Origin: Rhodospirillaceae bacterium
Lineage (GTDB): Bacteria; Pseudomonadota; Alphaproteobacteria; Dongiales; Dongiaceae
Assembly: GCA_008012315.1 (NCBI GenBank)
Contig: SSEL01000032.1
Location: 1 to 64,000, forward strand
Length of the DNA: 64,000 nt
Direction of reading: 5' to 3'
The notes under the pieces were generated by a model that was given only the letters and a program-made list of their open reading frames with translations, was not told where the DNA came from and did not search any database. Numbering within the stretch: the first letter of the stretch is position 1; each line of letters begins with the position of its first letter. Shown here piece after piece: positions 34,691-44,200 of the stretch. A program made the position numbers and the translations under genes.

Positions 34691-36244
34691 ATGGGCAGCG
34701 CAGTCACCACGACCGGCAACGGTTCCACATCGGTTATCGAGCGCGGCGAAGCGCCATTCACCTATCGGCAACTGGTGGCAATCGCCAATGGCGCATCGGT
34801 TGCGATCAGCCCTGCGGTTCAAGCCAATGTGGCAAATGCCCGGCGGATCATCGAGCGGATCATCGCCAAAGGAGAACGGGCCTATGGCATCAGCACCGGA
34901 CTTGGCGCGCTTTGCAATGTGCTGCTGTCCGGTGCGGAGCAGGCGGAACTCTCCCGTAATACGCTGCTGAGCCATGCCTGCGGCGTCGGCGTGCCGCTGC
35001 CGGTACCGGCGGCGCGCGCCATCATGGCGTCTCTGCTGAACGATCTGTGCCATGCCAAATCCGGCGCCAGCCCCGCCGTGCCGGCACAGTTGGCTGCCTT
35101 GCTGAATGCGGACATCACCCCGCTGGTGCCGAGCCAGGGTTCGGTCGGCTACATCACCCATGGCGCCCATGTCGGTCTCGCCTTGATCGGCATCGGCGAT
35201 GTCGTGATGAAGGGCCGGCAGATGCCGGCCGAGGAGGCGCTCGCCGCCGCCGGATTGAAGCCGATCACCCTTGCGGCCAAGGACGGCCTATGCCTCGTCA
35301 ATGGAACGCGATGCCTGACCGGTCTTGCTTGTCTTGCTTTGGCCGAGGCTGAACACGTCACGGATTGGGCGGATGTCACGGGGGCGCTCAGTTTCGAAGC
35401 CTTGAAAGGACAAATCGACGCTTTCGATCCGCAGGTGCTGGCGCTGAAGCCGCATCCCGGTTTGCTGTGGGTGGGCGAGCGGCTTCGGGCATTGCTGAGC
35501 GGCAGCGAGATCATCGCCAGACATCGTGGTATCCGCACCCAGGATGCCCTGTCGCTGCGCTCGATCCCGCAAATTCACGGGGCGACGCGCGACCAGATCG
35601 ATCATGCGCGGCGGCAGATCGAGATCGAGCTCGGCTCGGCAACCGACAATCCGCTGGTGATCGGTACGGAAGACGATTATCGCGTGATCTCCAATGCGCA
35701 TCCCCATGGCCAGAGCCTGGCGATGGCGGTGGATTTGCTGAGTATCGCCATCGCTGAATTGGGATCGGTGGCGGAGCGGCGGCTGGACCGGCTGATCAAT
35801 CCGGCGGTGAGCGATCTGCCGGCATTCCTGGTGCAGAATGGCGGCGTCAATTCCGGCATGATGATCACGCAGTACGTGGCGGCATCGCTGGCCGCTGAGA
35901 ATAAGCTGCTGGCGCAGCCCTTGGTGACCGACAACTACATCACCTCGGCGCAGCAGGAGGATCATCTCAGCCTCGGGACGCCCGGCGCGCTGAAATGCCT
36001 GCAGGTCGTCGCCAATACGCGCAAGATCCTGGCGATCGAATACTTGCTGGCGGCGCAGGCGATGGAGTTTTATCCGGGACTGAAGCGTGGTATCGGCACC
36101 GAGGCTGCCTATGCCGTTCTTCGGCAGCGCATCCCCTCATATGCGCAGGACCGTTTCCTGGCGCCCGATATCGCCGCCGTCGATGCGGCGATGGCGGGAC
36201 CTGATTGGCTCGCCCGGATCCTGGCGGCAATCGGTGCTGCCTGA
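34691..36244 (+). CDS. HutH-like aromatic amino acid ammonia-lyase homologue lacking the MIO triad
   Basis: 517-residue protein of the HAL/PAL fold. Conserved parts include AYGISTGLG near residue 58, LLSHACGVG, LCLVNGTRCLTG and SAQQEDHLSLG (Glu 423). The MIO cofactor forms from Ala-Ser-Gly after GSVG in active members. Here GSVG (150-153) is followed by YITHGAHVGLALIG, so the triad is absent and the segment is about three residues short. The Tyr of the family DPYSLR motif is Leu (QDALSLR, 284-290), and the usual NFHG block reads NAHPHG. It sits behind a HutC operator in a cluster with every other hut gene, so it is either an unusual histidase or an enzyme of different function with a true hutH elsewhere. 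Confidence 0.85.
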   Translation: MGSAVTTTGNGSTSVIERGEAPFTYRQLVAIANGASVAISPAVQANVANARRIIERIIAKGERAYGISTGLGALCNVLLSGAEQAELSRNTLLSHACGVGVPLPVPAARAIMASLLNDLCHAKSGASPAVPAQLAALLNADITPLVPSQGSVGYITHGAHVGLALIGIGDVVMKGRQMPAEEALAAAGLKPITLAAKDGLCLVNGTRCLTGLACLALAEAEHVTDWADVTGALSFEALKGQIDAFDPQVLALKPHPGLLWVGERLRALLSGSEIIARHRGIRTQDALSLRSIPQIHGATRDQIDHARRQIEIELGSATDNPLVIGTEDDYRVISNAHPHGQSLAMAVDLLSIAIAELGSVAERRLDRLINPAVSDLPAFLVQNGGVNSGMMITQYVAASLAAENKLLAQPLVTDNYITSAQQEDHLSLGTPGALKCLQVVANTRKILAIEYLLAAQAMEFYPGLKRGIGTEAAYAVLRQRIPSYAQDRFLAPDIAAVDAAMAGPDWLARILAAIGAA

Positions 36245-36275
36245 TCGGCGGCACCAGCCGGCGGCCTTCGCGATG

Positions 36276-37004
36276 TCAGTTGTTCTTGAAGCGGCCGGTG
36301 AGGCGATAGCGGCTGCCGGGATAGATCAGGCGTGCCCAACTGACCTTCCGGTTGCCGGACCAGGTCGTGCGCTGCAACTGGATGCAGGGTTCATGGCCAT
36401 CGACTTTCAGCAGCTTGCGCTCGCGCGGGGCGGGCAGCACGGCTTCGATGATATGTTCGGCTTCGGAGATCGGCGCGGACGCGCTCAGATAGACGAAGGG
36501 CGTGATGCTGGTGAAGTCCTGCTGCAAATAATCGGGCGCCGTTTGCGGATCGACATAACGATCTTCCAGCTGGACCGGAATGCCGTTCTCGTAGTGAACC
36601 AGAACCGAATGAAAGATCTCGGCGCCGAGCGGCAGATCGAGCGAGGCGATGATCTCCTGCGTGACCGCCAAGGGCTCGAGCGCCACGACCTTGGCCATAT
36701 GGTCGTGGCCGCGTTCGGTGATCTCTTCGGCGATGTTGCGGATCTCGATCAGCGGCGACTGCATCTTCGCTTCGGCAACGAATGTACCGACACCCTGGAC
36801 CCGGACCAGGCGTCCTTCCAAGGTCAATTCGCGCAGCGCACGATTGATGGTCATCCGGCTGACGCCAAGATCCCGTACCAGCTCGGATTCGGAGGGGATT
36901 CGATATTTCGCCGGCCAATCACCAGCCTCGATCCGATCCAGGATCATCCGCTTCACTTGAGAATAGCGGGGCAGCAGCGCTGTATCCAAAATGCCTCCGG
37001 TCAT
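36276..37004 (-). CDS. hutC: Histidine utilisation repressor HutC (GntR family, UTRA domain)
   Basis: 242-residue GntR regulator of the HutC subfamily. The winged helix is at about 10-80 (ESELVRDLGVSRMTINRALRELTLEGRLVRVQGVGTFVAE). The UTRA ligand domain follows, with LVHYENGIPVQLEDRYV and TSITPFVYLS, where urocanate is sensed in characterised members. ATG 37004 has GGTGG five bases before it; a GTG at 37070 would add 22 residues without support. It converges with the hutH-like gene and is divergent from hutF. Confidence 0.93.
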   Translation of the reverse strand: MTGGILDTALLPRYSQVKRMILDRIEAGDWPAKYRIPSESELVRDLGVSRMTINRALRELTLEGRLVRVQGVGTFVAEAKMQSPLIEIRNIAEEITERGHDHMAKVVALEPLAVTQEIIASLDLPLGAEIFHSVLVHYENGIPVQLEDRYVDPQTAPDYLQQDFTSITPFVYLSASAPISEAEHIIEAVLPAPRERKLLKVDGHEPCIQLQRTTWSGNRKVSWARLIYPGSRYRLTGRFKNN

Positions 37005-37086
37005 CGAACCACCCGTGCCCAACAGCCTGATCGCCGTTTTCGTCGAGTCGGCGCGACGCGTCAATTTCACTCATCAGGGCATCGGA

Positions 37087-37097
37087 CTATAGTATAG
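37087..37097. promoter_or_regulatory. Short palindrome between hutC and hutF
   Basis: CTATA-G-TATAG is symmetric and lies 43 bases before the hutF ATG in the hutC-hutF divergent region. It resembles but does not match the TGTATATACA core of the two other hut sites, so it may be a weaker HutC site or a promoter element. Confidence 0.35.
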
Positions 37098-37140
37098 CCG
37101 GTGGCCCCAACCAAGTCCGCCAAGAAGAAGGTCAGTCAAA

Positions 37141-38514
37141 ATGAAGTCTTATATTGCCGAACGAGCCTTGCTGCCCCAGGGTTGGGCCGAAAATGTGCTC
37201 ATTTCCCTCGATGACAAGGGCTTTATCGCCGAGGTATCGGCAGGTGCGCCGCACGGGCAGGTGGCAGGGGCTGAGCGGCTTGCCGGCCCGGTCTTGCCTG
37301 GTATGCCAAACCTCCATTCTCACGCCTTTCAGCGCGCCATGGCGGGGCTGACTGAAAGCGCGCTCAACCCGGAGGATAGTTTCTGGACCTGGCGCGATCT
37401 CATGTATCGACTCGTCGGCCGGCTCAATCCCGACCAGGTCGAAGCGATCGCCAGCTATCTCTACATCGATATGTTGAAGGGCGGCTACACCTCGGTCGCG
37501 GAATTTCACTACCTTCATCACAATATCGATGGCCGGCCCTATGCCGATCGGGCGGAAATGGCGAAGCGCGCGTTGGCCGCGGCGGAGCGGACGGGCATCG
37601 GCATTACGCTGCTGCCGGTCATGTATGCGCATGGCGGTTTCGGCGGGAAGGAGCCGGCCGCCGGACAGCGTCGCTTCCTGCACCGGACCGAGGATTATCT
37701 GAAGCTGCTGCAGACTCTGGCTTCGGATTGCGATCATCGCTTGCGACGGTTGGGCGCCTGCTTTCATTCGTTGCGAGCAGTGACGCCTGATGAAATGAAG
37801 GCCGTCCTCGCAGCAACGGATGACGGCCGGCCGGTGCATATTCATATCGCCGAGCAGCAGAAAGAGGTCGATGACTGCCTGGCCTGGTCCGGCAGGCGGC
37901 CGATCCAATGGCTTTACGACGAATTCGCCGTGGATCATCGCTGGTGCCTCATTCATGCCACCCATGCCGACGATGAGGAAGTGACGCGGATGGCGAAGAG
38001 CGGTGCCGTGGTCGGCATCTGCCCGACGACGGAAGCCAATCTCGGCGACGGCCTGTTCCCGGCCATCGATTATGCCCGGCAAGGCGGGCGCTTCGGTGTC
38101 GGTTCCGACAGCCATGTCTCCTTGAGCGTGGTCGAGGAACTGCGCTGGCTGGAATATGGACAGCGGCTCAAGCACGAACGCCGCAATCGCCTCTACAGCG
38201 CCGCGCGGCCGAATATCGGTGCGTTCCTTTACGACGCTTGCGTCGCCGGTGGTGCCCAGGCGCTGGGCCAGCCGGTTGGACGTATCGCCACCGGGCAGCG
38301 CGCCGATCTGGTCGTTCTGGACGGCGCGCATCCCCTGATGGCGCATATCAGCGGCGATGACATCCTGTCGCGCTGGCTGTTCGGCGGTACCGATCGGTTG
38401 GTGAAGGATGTCATGGTCGGCGGTGCCTGGACGGTGCAGGACGGGCGTCACGCGGAAGAAGAGGCGGCCGGCCGCCGGTTCGCCGATGTGATCAAGGCAG
38501 CTTTCAGCGAGTAG
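37141..38514 (+). CDS. hutF: Formimidoylglutamate deiminase
   Basis: 457-residue amidohydrolase. It hydrolyses N-formimino-L-glutamate to N-formyl-L-glutamate and ammonia in the five-step histidine pathway. The metal-binding GMPNLHSHAFQRAMAG (HxH near residue 60) is characteristic, with later ligands in VHIHIAEQQKEVDDC, LIHATHADD and GSDSHVSLS. The C-terminal GQRADLVVLDGAHPLM is the amidohydrolase tail. GAAGG precedes the ATG at 37141. Its product is the substrate of HutG, encoded at 44738. Confidence 0.94.
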   Translation: MKSYIAERALLPQGWAENVLISLDDKGFIAEVSAGAPHGQVAGAERLAGPVLPGMPNLHSHAFQRAMAGLTESALNPEDSFWTWRDLMYRLVGRLNPDQVEAIASYLYIDMLKGGYTSVAEFHYLHHNIDGRPYADRAEMAKRALAAAERTGIGITLLPVMYAHGGFGGKEPAAGQRRFLHRTEDYLKLLQTLASDCDHRLRRLGACFHSLRAVTPDEMKAVLAATDDGRPVHIHIAEQQKEVDDCLAWSGRRPIQWLYDEFAVDHRWCLIHATHADDEEVTRMAKSGAVVGICPTTEANLGDGLFPAIDYARQGGRFGVGSDSHVSLSVVEELRWLEYGQRLKHERRNRLYSAARPNIGAFLYDACVAGGAQALGQPVGRIATGQRADLVVLDGAHPLMAHISGDDILSRWLFGGTDRLVKDVMVGGAWTVQDGRHAEEEAAGRRFADVIKAAFSE

Positions 38515-38523
38515 CTCCTTTGA

Positions 38524-38570
38524 CGGCACTGCTTTGACCTTGTGACTGACAGGGTCAAAGCAGTCTGCCG
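38524..38570 (+). terminator. Strong hairpin after hutF, probable terminator
   Basis: ACTGCTTTGACC (38528-38539) pairs perfectly with GGTCAAAGCAGT (38553-38564). The stem is extended by CGGC (38524-38527) and GCCG (38567-38570) across a two-base bulge, with a 13-base loop. No T-run follows, so termination would need help from Rho or be partial. Confidence 0.5.
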
Positions 38571-38650
38571 AAATGGCCGATTTGGAAAACGTCAAGCCAA
38601 TTACTGAAGCGAAACAGGTAGGGCTCGTTCGGCAAGGCATGCAGTAATTT

Positions 38651-38680
38651 CATGCCGAAGTCGACACGGCTTTCGGCATG
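38651..38680. promoter_or_regulatory. Inverted repeat upstream of EamA gene
   Basis: CATGCCGAA (38651-38659) and TTCGGCATG (38672-38680) form a perfect 9-bp inverted repeat with a 12-base spacer, 35 bases before the EamA gene. Candidate operator or leader stem; no regulator is identified. Confidence 0.35.
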
Positions 38681-38715
38681 ATTCCCTCATTGCCCAACCG
38701 CCGCGTGAGCTACAA

Positions 38716-39684
38716 ATGTCGCAATCTTGCTTGGCAGCCAATGCCGAAGCACCCCGCTTTCGTCATAACGCATTTCTGGCAATTCTGGCACTTTGCGGCG
38801 GCGTCTTTGTCTTTTCGCTGCAGGATGTCGTGATCAAGCTGCTGAGCGGCGCCTATCCGGTTCACGAGGTCATCGTGATCCGTTGCTTCTCGGCGCTGCC
38901 CATTCTGCTTTTCATGATCCACCGGCAGGCCGGGTTGCATGCGATCATCGCCGGGCCGTTGAGCTGGCTGTTCATTCGCGGCCTGCTCCTGGTGGTTTCC
39001 TATACGACGTATTATCTCGCTTTTCCGGTCATGCCGCTGGCGGATATCGTCGCGCTGTATTTCACCGTGCCGATTTTCGTCACTGCCTTGGCGGGGCCTT
39101 TCCTGGGCGAGAAGATCGGCTGGTCACGCTGGCTGGCAACCGGCGTGGGGTTCTGCGGCGTAGTCGTCATGCTGCGGCCCGGCAGCGGTGTCTTGAATCT
39201 GGTCGCCTTATTGCCGCTGGTCGCTGCCTGCAGCTATGGTTCGGCGCAGTTGATGACGCGCCGCTACAGCACCAATGCGCCGGCCCTCGTCATGTCCTTC
39301 TACCAAAACCTGATGTTCCTGGCGGCGGCCGGTCTGATGGCATTGGTGATGCTCGCCTTTTTCGGCGGCGGCATCGTGCCGCGTGACAACGGTGCCCTGG
39401 ATTTCCTGCTGCGCCCCTGGACGATGCCGAGCTTCCGCGACTTGTTGCTGCTGGCCGCCTGCGGCCCGATTTCAGCGATTGCCATGACCCTGCTCAGTCA
39501 AGCCTACCGGTTGACCGAGGCGAATTTCGTCACGCCTTTCGAATATAGCGGGCTGATCTGGGCCGCCCTCTGGGGCTATGCGATCTTCGGCGAAACGCCC
39601 GACATGACGATGTGGTTCGGCGCGGCGCTGATCGTTGGCGCCGGTCTTTACATGCTCTATGGCGGCGCACGCCGGCAGGCCTAA
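38716..39684 (+). CDS. EamA/DMT-family transporter
   Basis: 322-residue inner-membrane protein with about ten hydrophobic segments arranged as two EamA repeats (first from FLAILALCGGVFVFSLQDVV, second from LVALLPLVAACSYGSAQLM). DMT exporters move amino acids, nucleosides or other metabolites; the substrate is unknown. The ribosome site is weak. It lies inside the hut region but is oriented away from hutG and separated by two hairpins from hutF, so a Hut role is not assured. It converges with the RND pump gene. Confidence 0.85.
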   Translation: MSQSCLAANAEAPRFRHNAFLAILALCGGVFVFSLQDVVIKLLSGAYPVHEVIVIRCFSALPILLFMIHRQAGLHAIIAGPLSWLFIRGLLLVVSYTTYYLAFPVMPLADIVALYFTVPIFVTALAGPFLGEKIGWSRWLATGVGFCGVVVMLRPGSGVLNLVALLPLVAACSYGSAQLMTRRYSTNAPALVMSFYQNLMFLAAAGLMALVMLAFFGGGIVPRDNGALDFLLRPWTMPSFRDLLLLAACGPISAIAMTLLSQAYRLTEANFVTPFEYSGLIWAALWGYAIFGETPDMTMWFGAALIVGAGLYMLYGGARRQA

Positions 39685-39700
39685 ACCTCCCTGAGCTGAT

Positions 39701-42700
39701 TCAATGCGATACGGTCGGTGCCGTGACCTCATGGCCGCTGCTCACATCTTTCGGCCGATGGTCGCTTGCCAGGAAGGTATAGATCACCGGTAGCACGAAG
39801 AGTGTGAAGAGGGTGCCGATGCTGATACCGGCAACGATCACGATGGCCATCGAAAAACGGCTGGAGGCCCCGGCGCCAGTGGCGAAAAGCAGGGGAATGA
39901 GGCCGGTGACCATTGCCGCCGTCGTCATCAGGATGGGTCGCAGCCGCAAACCGGCCGCCACTTTCACGGCCTCAAGCCGGGTCAGGCCGTAATACATCTG
40001 TTGTTCCTTGGCGACTTCGCAGATCAGGATACCATGCTTGGTGATCAGGCCAATCAGGGTAACCAGGCCAACCTGGCTGTAAATGTTCATGCTGGCACCG
40101 GTGATGACATTGGCGCCAAGGGCAAGGGGAATAAGCGCGCCGCAGATCGAGAGCGGCACGCTGACCAGAATGACCAACGGATCGCGCAGGCTTTCGAATT
40201 GCGCGGCGAGGACCAGGAAAATCACCGCCAAAGCGAAAATGAAGGTGAGGTAAAGCGCGCTGCCTTCCTGGATATATTGCCGCGACTGACCCGAGAAGTC
40301 GTAGGAAAAGCCGTCGGGAAGAACTTCACGCGCCGCCTGTTCCAGGAAGGTGATGGCGGTGCCGAGTGTGACGCCGGGTGTCAGCACGCCCGAAAGCGTG
40401 GCGGCATTCTGCTGGTTGAACTGGTTCAAATCCACCGGCTGCACTTCTTCGCGCAGCGTGACCAGGCTGGAAAGCGGGATGGCATTGCCGTCGATCGTCT
40501 TGACGTAAAACTCTCCCAGCTTGTCGGGATCCAGTCGGTCGATTCGCGCCACCTGGGGAATCACCTGGTAACTGCGGTTATAGAGATTCATCAAATTGAT
40601 GTAGTCGCCGCCTGTCAGGATCGACAGCGTGCTGGCAATGTCCTGCATACGGACGCCATAAGCGGCTGCCTTGTCACGATCGATCTCGACAATCGTCTGC
40701 GGCTTCTGGAATTTCAGGTCGAGGTCATTATAGACGAACAGGCCGCTTTGCTGTGCTTTCTCCAGGAAGCGCTGCGATACTTCGTTCAGGGAACGGTAAT
40801 CCGCCGTGGTGGTGATGACGAATTGCAGGGGCAAGCCGGTGGCACCGGGCAGCGGGGCATCGCTGAAGACACCGCCTTGCAGGCCGGTCACCTTGGCAAA
40901 GCGGGTGGTCATGTCCTGGACGATTTCCTTCTGCGACCGATCACGTTCATCCCAAGGCTTGAAGACAGGGAAGGCGATGCCATCGTTGACATTGGTCGTG
41001 CCATTGATGGTGAAGAAACTCTCCATCTCCGGGATGTCGTGGAATGCCTTTGTCATTTCATCGGCAAAGCGGTTCATATAGTCGATATTCGCGCTGGGCG
41101 GGCCGCTATAGAAAATCAATGCATAGCCCTGGTCCTCTTCCGGCGCCAATTCATTGGGGATGGCTTTGAACAGAAAATAGAGCGATCCGGAGACGATCAA
41201 CGCGAAAATCACCGTGGCCAGGCGATCATGCAGGGAGGCGTTCAGCCAACGCAGATAGATATGCTGCACCTTGTCGAACAGGGTATCGAGCCGAGCCGCC
41301 AAGCCGCGCTTGTTGTCGTCATGCGTCAGCACCTTGGAGCACATCATCGGCGACAGAGTGAGGGCAATGACGCCGGAGACGATGACCGCGCCGGCCAAGG
41401 TGAGGGCAAATTCCCGGAAGAGCGCACCGGTCAAGCCGGACATGAAAGCGATCGGCGCATAGACGGCGGCGAGGGTGATGGTCATGGAAATCACCGGCGT
41501 GGCGATCTCCCTTGTGCCGACGATGGCGGCCTCGAAGGGCGAACGGCCCTCCTCGATATGTCGATGCACATTCTCGACAACCACGATCGCATCATCGACG
41601 ACCAGCCCGATGGCCAGGACCATGGCCAATAATGTCAGCAGGTTGATGGAGAACCCCAGGATTAACAGGAACAAACAGACGCCGATCAGGGAGAGGGGAA
41701 TCGTCACCAGGGGGATGAGGACCGATCGGAACGATCCCATGAACAGGAAAATCACCACCATGACGATGACTGCCGCTTCGCCGATGGTGGTCAGCACTTC
41801 CTGGATGGCGGCACGGACGAATGTCGTCTGGTCATAAGCGATGGTCAACCGCATGCCGGGCGGCAGATCGGCCTCCAGCTTCGGCAGCATTTTGCGGACG
41901 TCATCGACGACGGTCAGCGGATTGGCCGTTGGCGTCGTCTTGATGCCGATGAAGACCGCCTTCTCGCCATTGACATAGACGGAGGAGTCCGAGCTTTCCG
42001 GTCCGAGGGCGACCGTCGCGACATCGCGCAGCCGGACCAGCCTGGTTCCATCGTTGCGGATGACGAGCTCGCGGAATCCCTCCTCATCGCGCAGGTCGGT
42101 CCTTGCCGTTGTGCCAACGACATCATAGACCCCTTTGGCGCTGCCGGCGGTGGCCTGGAAGTTATTCGCTTCCAAAGCGAGGCGGATATCGTCGGTGGAG
42201 AGGTCGAATTGCGCCAGCTTCGTGGGGTCAAGCCAGATACGCATGGCGAATTTCTGGCTGCCGAGGATCTCCGGATTGGCGACGCCGGCAACGGTGGACA
42301 GATTCGGCTGGATCACCCGCATCATGTAATCGGTGATCTGGCTTGGATTCATCACCGTGCTCGAGAAGGCGAGATACATCACATCCGTATCGTCGCCCGT
42401 GGTTTTCTCGATCATCGGATCGTTGATGCCGCGCGGCAGCAGGGAGCGTGTTTCGTTGACCTTGGAGATCACCTCCGTCATCGCGACATTGGGATCTTCG
42501 TTCAAGCGCACATGTACCTCGACCACGCTGACGCCGAAGGCGGAGCGTGAGGTCAGATAGTCGATCCCATCGGCGGTCGCGACCGCCTTTTGAATGGGGT
42601 CGGTGATGAAGCCCTGCATCAGATCGGCATCGGCGCCGGGATAGGTGGTCGTTACCGTGATGACGGTATTGAACAATTCGGGGAACTGCCGGATCTGCAG

Positions 42701-42787
42701 GGAGGCGAGGGCTTTCAAGCCCAGCAGCAGGATCAGCAGGCTGACGACGGTGGCGAGAATGGGCCGCTTGATGAAGATATCGAACAT
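39701..42787 (-). CDS. RND-family efflux permease (AcrB/MexB-like)
   Basis: 1028-residue inner-membrane pump of the HAE1 type. It has the 12-segment arrangement with two large periplasmic loops, starting MFDIFIKRPILATVVSLLILLLGL. The proton-relay Asp pair is in AIGLVVDDAIVVVENVHRHIEEG (about residue 405). It exports drugs, detergents or organic acids as part of a tripartite complex. The adaptor gene is 9 bp upstream on the same strand. No outer-membrane TolC gene is adjacent, so a channel encoded elsewhere would be used. Confidence 0.93.
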   Translation of the reverse strand: MFDIFIKRPILATVVSLLILLLGLKALASLQIRQFPELFNTVITVTTTYPGADADLMQGFITDPIQKAVATADGIDYLTSRSAFGVSVVEVHVRLNEDPNVAMTEVISKVNETRSLLPRGINDPMIEKTTGDDTDVMYLAFSSTVMNPSQITDYMMRVIQPNLSTVAGVANPEILGSQKFAMRIWLDPTKLAQFDLSTDDIRLALEANNFQATAGSAKGVYDVVGTTARTDLRDEEGFRELVIRNDGTRLVRLRDVATVALGPESSDSSVYVNGEKAVFIGIKTTPTANPLTVVDDVRKMLPKLEADLPPGMRLTIAYDQTTFVRAAIQEVLTTIGEAAVIVMVVIFLFMGSFRSVLIPLVTIPLSLIGVCLFLLILGFSINLLTLLAMVLAIGLVVDDAIVVVENVHRHIEEGRSPFEAAIVGTREIATPVISMTITLAAVYAPIAFMSGLTGALFREFALTLAGAVIVSGVIALTLSPMMCSKVLTHDDNKRGLAARLDTLFDKVQHIYLRWLNASLHDRLATVIFALIVSGSLYFLFKAIPNELAPEEDQGYALIFYSGPPSANIDYMNRFADEMTKAFHDIPEMESFFTINGTTNVNDGIAFPVFKPWDERDRSQKEIVQDMTTRFAKVTGLQGGVFSDAPLPGATGLPLQFVITTTADYRSLNEVSQRFLEKAQQSGLFVYNDLDLKFQKPQTIVEIDRDKAAAYGVRMQDIASTLSILTGGDYINLMNLYNRSYQVIPQVARIDRLDPDKLGEFYVKTIDGNAIPLSSLVTLREEVQPVDLNQFNQQNAATLSGVLTPGVTLGTAITFLEQAAREVLPDGFSYDFSGQSRQYIQEGSALYLTFIFALAVIFLVLAAQFESLRDPLVILVSVPLSICGALIPLALGANVITGASMNIYSQVGLVTLIGLITKHGILICEVAKEQQMYYGLTRLEAVKVAAGLRLRPILMTTAAMVTGLIPLLFATGAGASSRFSMAIVIVAGISIGTLFTLFVLPVIYTFLASDHRPKDVSSGHEVTAPTVSH

Positions 42788-42796
42788 CTGGGCGGC

Positions 42797-43915
42797 CTAT
42801 TCCAACGGCAGGGTTTGCGGCGGTGTCAGAACCTCATCCGCCGTCACCGTGACATGGGCGCCATTGGTCAATTTAAGCTGACCCGAGGTGACGATCTCAT
42901 CACCCGGCGAAATGCCTTTGGTGATGATGACCCAATTGCCGCGGCGCGTGCCGGTTTCCACCATCGCGCGCTCGACGGTTGAAGTCTCTTCACCTTTGTC
43001 GTTCTTGCCGCGCTTGATCATATAGACGGCATTGCCATAGAGGCTGTAGCTGATGGCCGTTTGCGGCACGATCGTCGTCTGCTGTATATCGGGCAGGACG
43101 ATGTCCAGGCGCGCATACATGCCGGGGCGCAGGGCGCCGTCGGCGTTTTCGAACCGACCCTGGATCGCCACCATGCCGGTCTTGTCGTCGATCAACGGCG
43201 CGATCGTGGTGACCTTGCCGTCGAAAATCCGGCCCGGATAGGAGTCCGTCGCCATGCGGATCGGCTGGCCGACATGAAGATCCGACAATACTTTCTGCGA
43301 CACGCCAAAATTGACCAGCATCGCGCTGAGATCCTGGAGATTGACGATCGGCGTGCCGGGATCCAGGTATTGGCCGAGATTGATCCGGCGGATGCCGAGT
43401 ATGCCGTCGAAAGGTGCGACGATGGTTTTCTTGGCGATGACAGCGGTCAGGCGGCCGACGGCCGCCGCGGCCACCTTGGCGTCGGATTCGGCTTTATCGA
43501 GCGCGGAGATCGAAATCGTCTTGTTGGGCGCGAGGGCGCGGGCGCGGCGCACATCGTTCTGCGCCAGGTCAAGCTGGGCCTGGACACTGCGCAATTCGGC
43601 CTGTTCGACCTCGGCATCCAATTGCACGAGCAGGTCACCCTTGCCGACCCGGGTGCCGGATTCAAAGAGGATGGTTTGAACGGTGCCGGCGACCTCGGTG
43701 CTGACATCGACGCCGTGTTGGGCCTCCATCACACCGATGGCGGGCACGGTCCGTGGCCAGTTCTGCTGTGTTGCCTTTGTCGCGGTGACGGGAATGGCCG
43801 GGATCGGCATATTGGCCATGTATTCGGCCGCCATCTTATTTTTATAGGCCAAAAAGCCAAAAATGCCGCCGAAAACGATGGCACAGCCAAGCAACACGAA
43901 AACCAGCTTTTTCAT
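42797..43915 (-). CDS. RND efflux periplasmic adaptor subunit
   Basis: 372-residue membrane fusion protein with an N-terminal membrane anchor (MKKLVFVLLGCAIVFGGIFGFLAY). The lipoyl halves are VSTEVAGTVQTILFESGTRVGKGDLLVQLD and IVAPFDGILGIRRINLGQYLDPG, separated by a short helical hairpin, and a beta-barrel follows. It links the RND pump to an outer-membrane channel. ATG 43915 has GAGGGTGAG upstream; the frame to 43945 is not needed. It is the first gene of the two-gene pump operon. Confidence 0.92.
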   Translation of the reverse strand: MKKLVFVLLGCAIVFGGIFGFLAYKNKMAAEYMANMPIPAIPVTATKATQQNWPRTVPAIGVMEAQHGVDVSTEVAGTVQTILFESGTRVGKGDLLVQLDAEVEQAELRSVQAQLDLAQNDVRRARALAPNKTISISALDKAESDAKVAAAAVGRLTAVIAKKTIVAPFDGILGIRRINLGQYLDPGTPIVNLQDLSAMLVNFGVSQKVLSDLHVGQPIRMATDSYPGRIFDGKVTTIAPLIDDKTGMVAIQGRFENADGALRPGMYARLDIVLPDIQQTTIVPQTAISYSLYGNAVYMIKRGKNDKGEETSTVERAMVETGTRRGNWVIITKGISPGDEIVTSGQLKLTNGAHVTVTADEVLTPPQTLPLE

Positions 43916-44141
43916 CTCACCCTCATTATCCGCGCCGGATCTCAATTGTCTGGCGGCGGCTCATGACCTGCACCGAGGTCCGACCTGATTCGCGGGTCAG
44001 GTGTCAGCTCTTCGACCATCGGACAGGTTGGGAGAGCAGGCGGACGCAAGCGTGAGCGAAAATAGGGTAATTTAGGAAAAAGCGCCAGACTCCTTACAAT
44101 CTGGGCCGTTACAGCCCGGCGGGGCAGCGAAACGAGGAAAA

Positions 44142-44174
44142 CAGCCGGCAACAGGACGTGGCCGTTGCCGGCTG
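44142..44174 (-). terminator. Terminator downstream of the secreted-protein gene
   Basis: CAGCCGGCAAC (44142-44152) and GTTGCCGGCTG (44164-44174) pair perfectly over 11 bp with an 11-base loop. Read on the minus strand the stem is followed by TTTTCC, fitting a rho-independent terminator for the gene ending at 44201. Confidence 0.8.
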
Positions 44175-44200
44175 ACAGGCTTCAGATGATCGGTCGGCAG

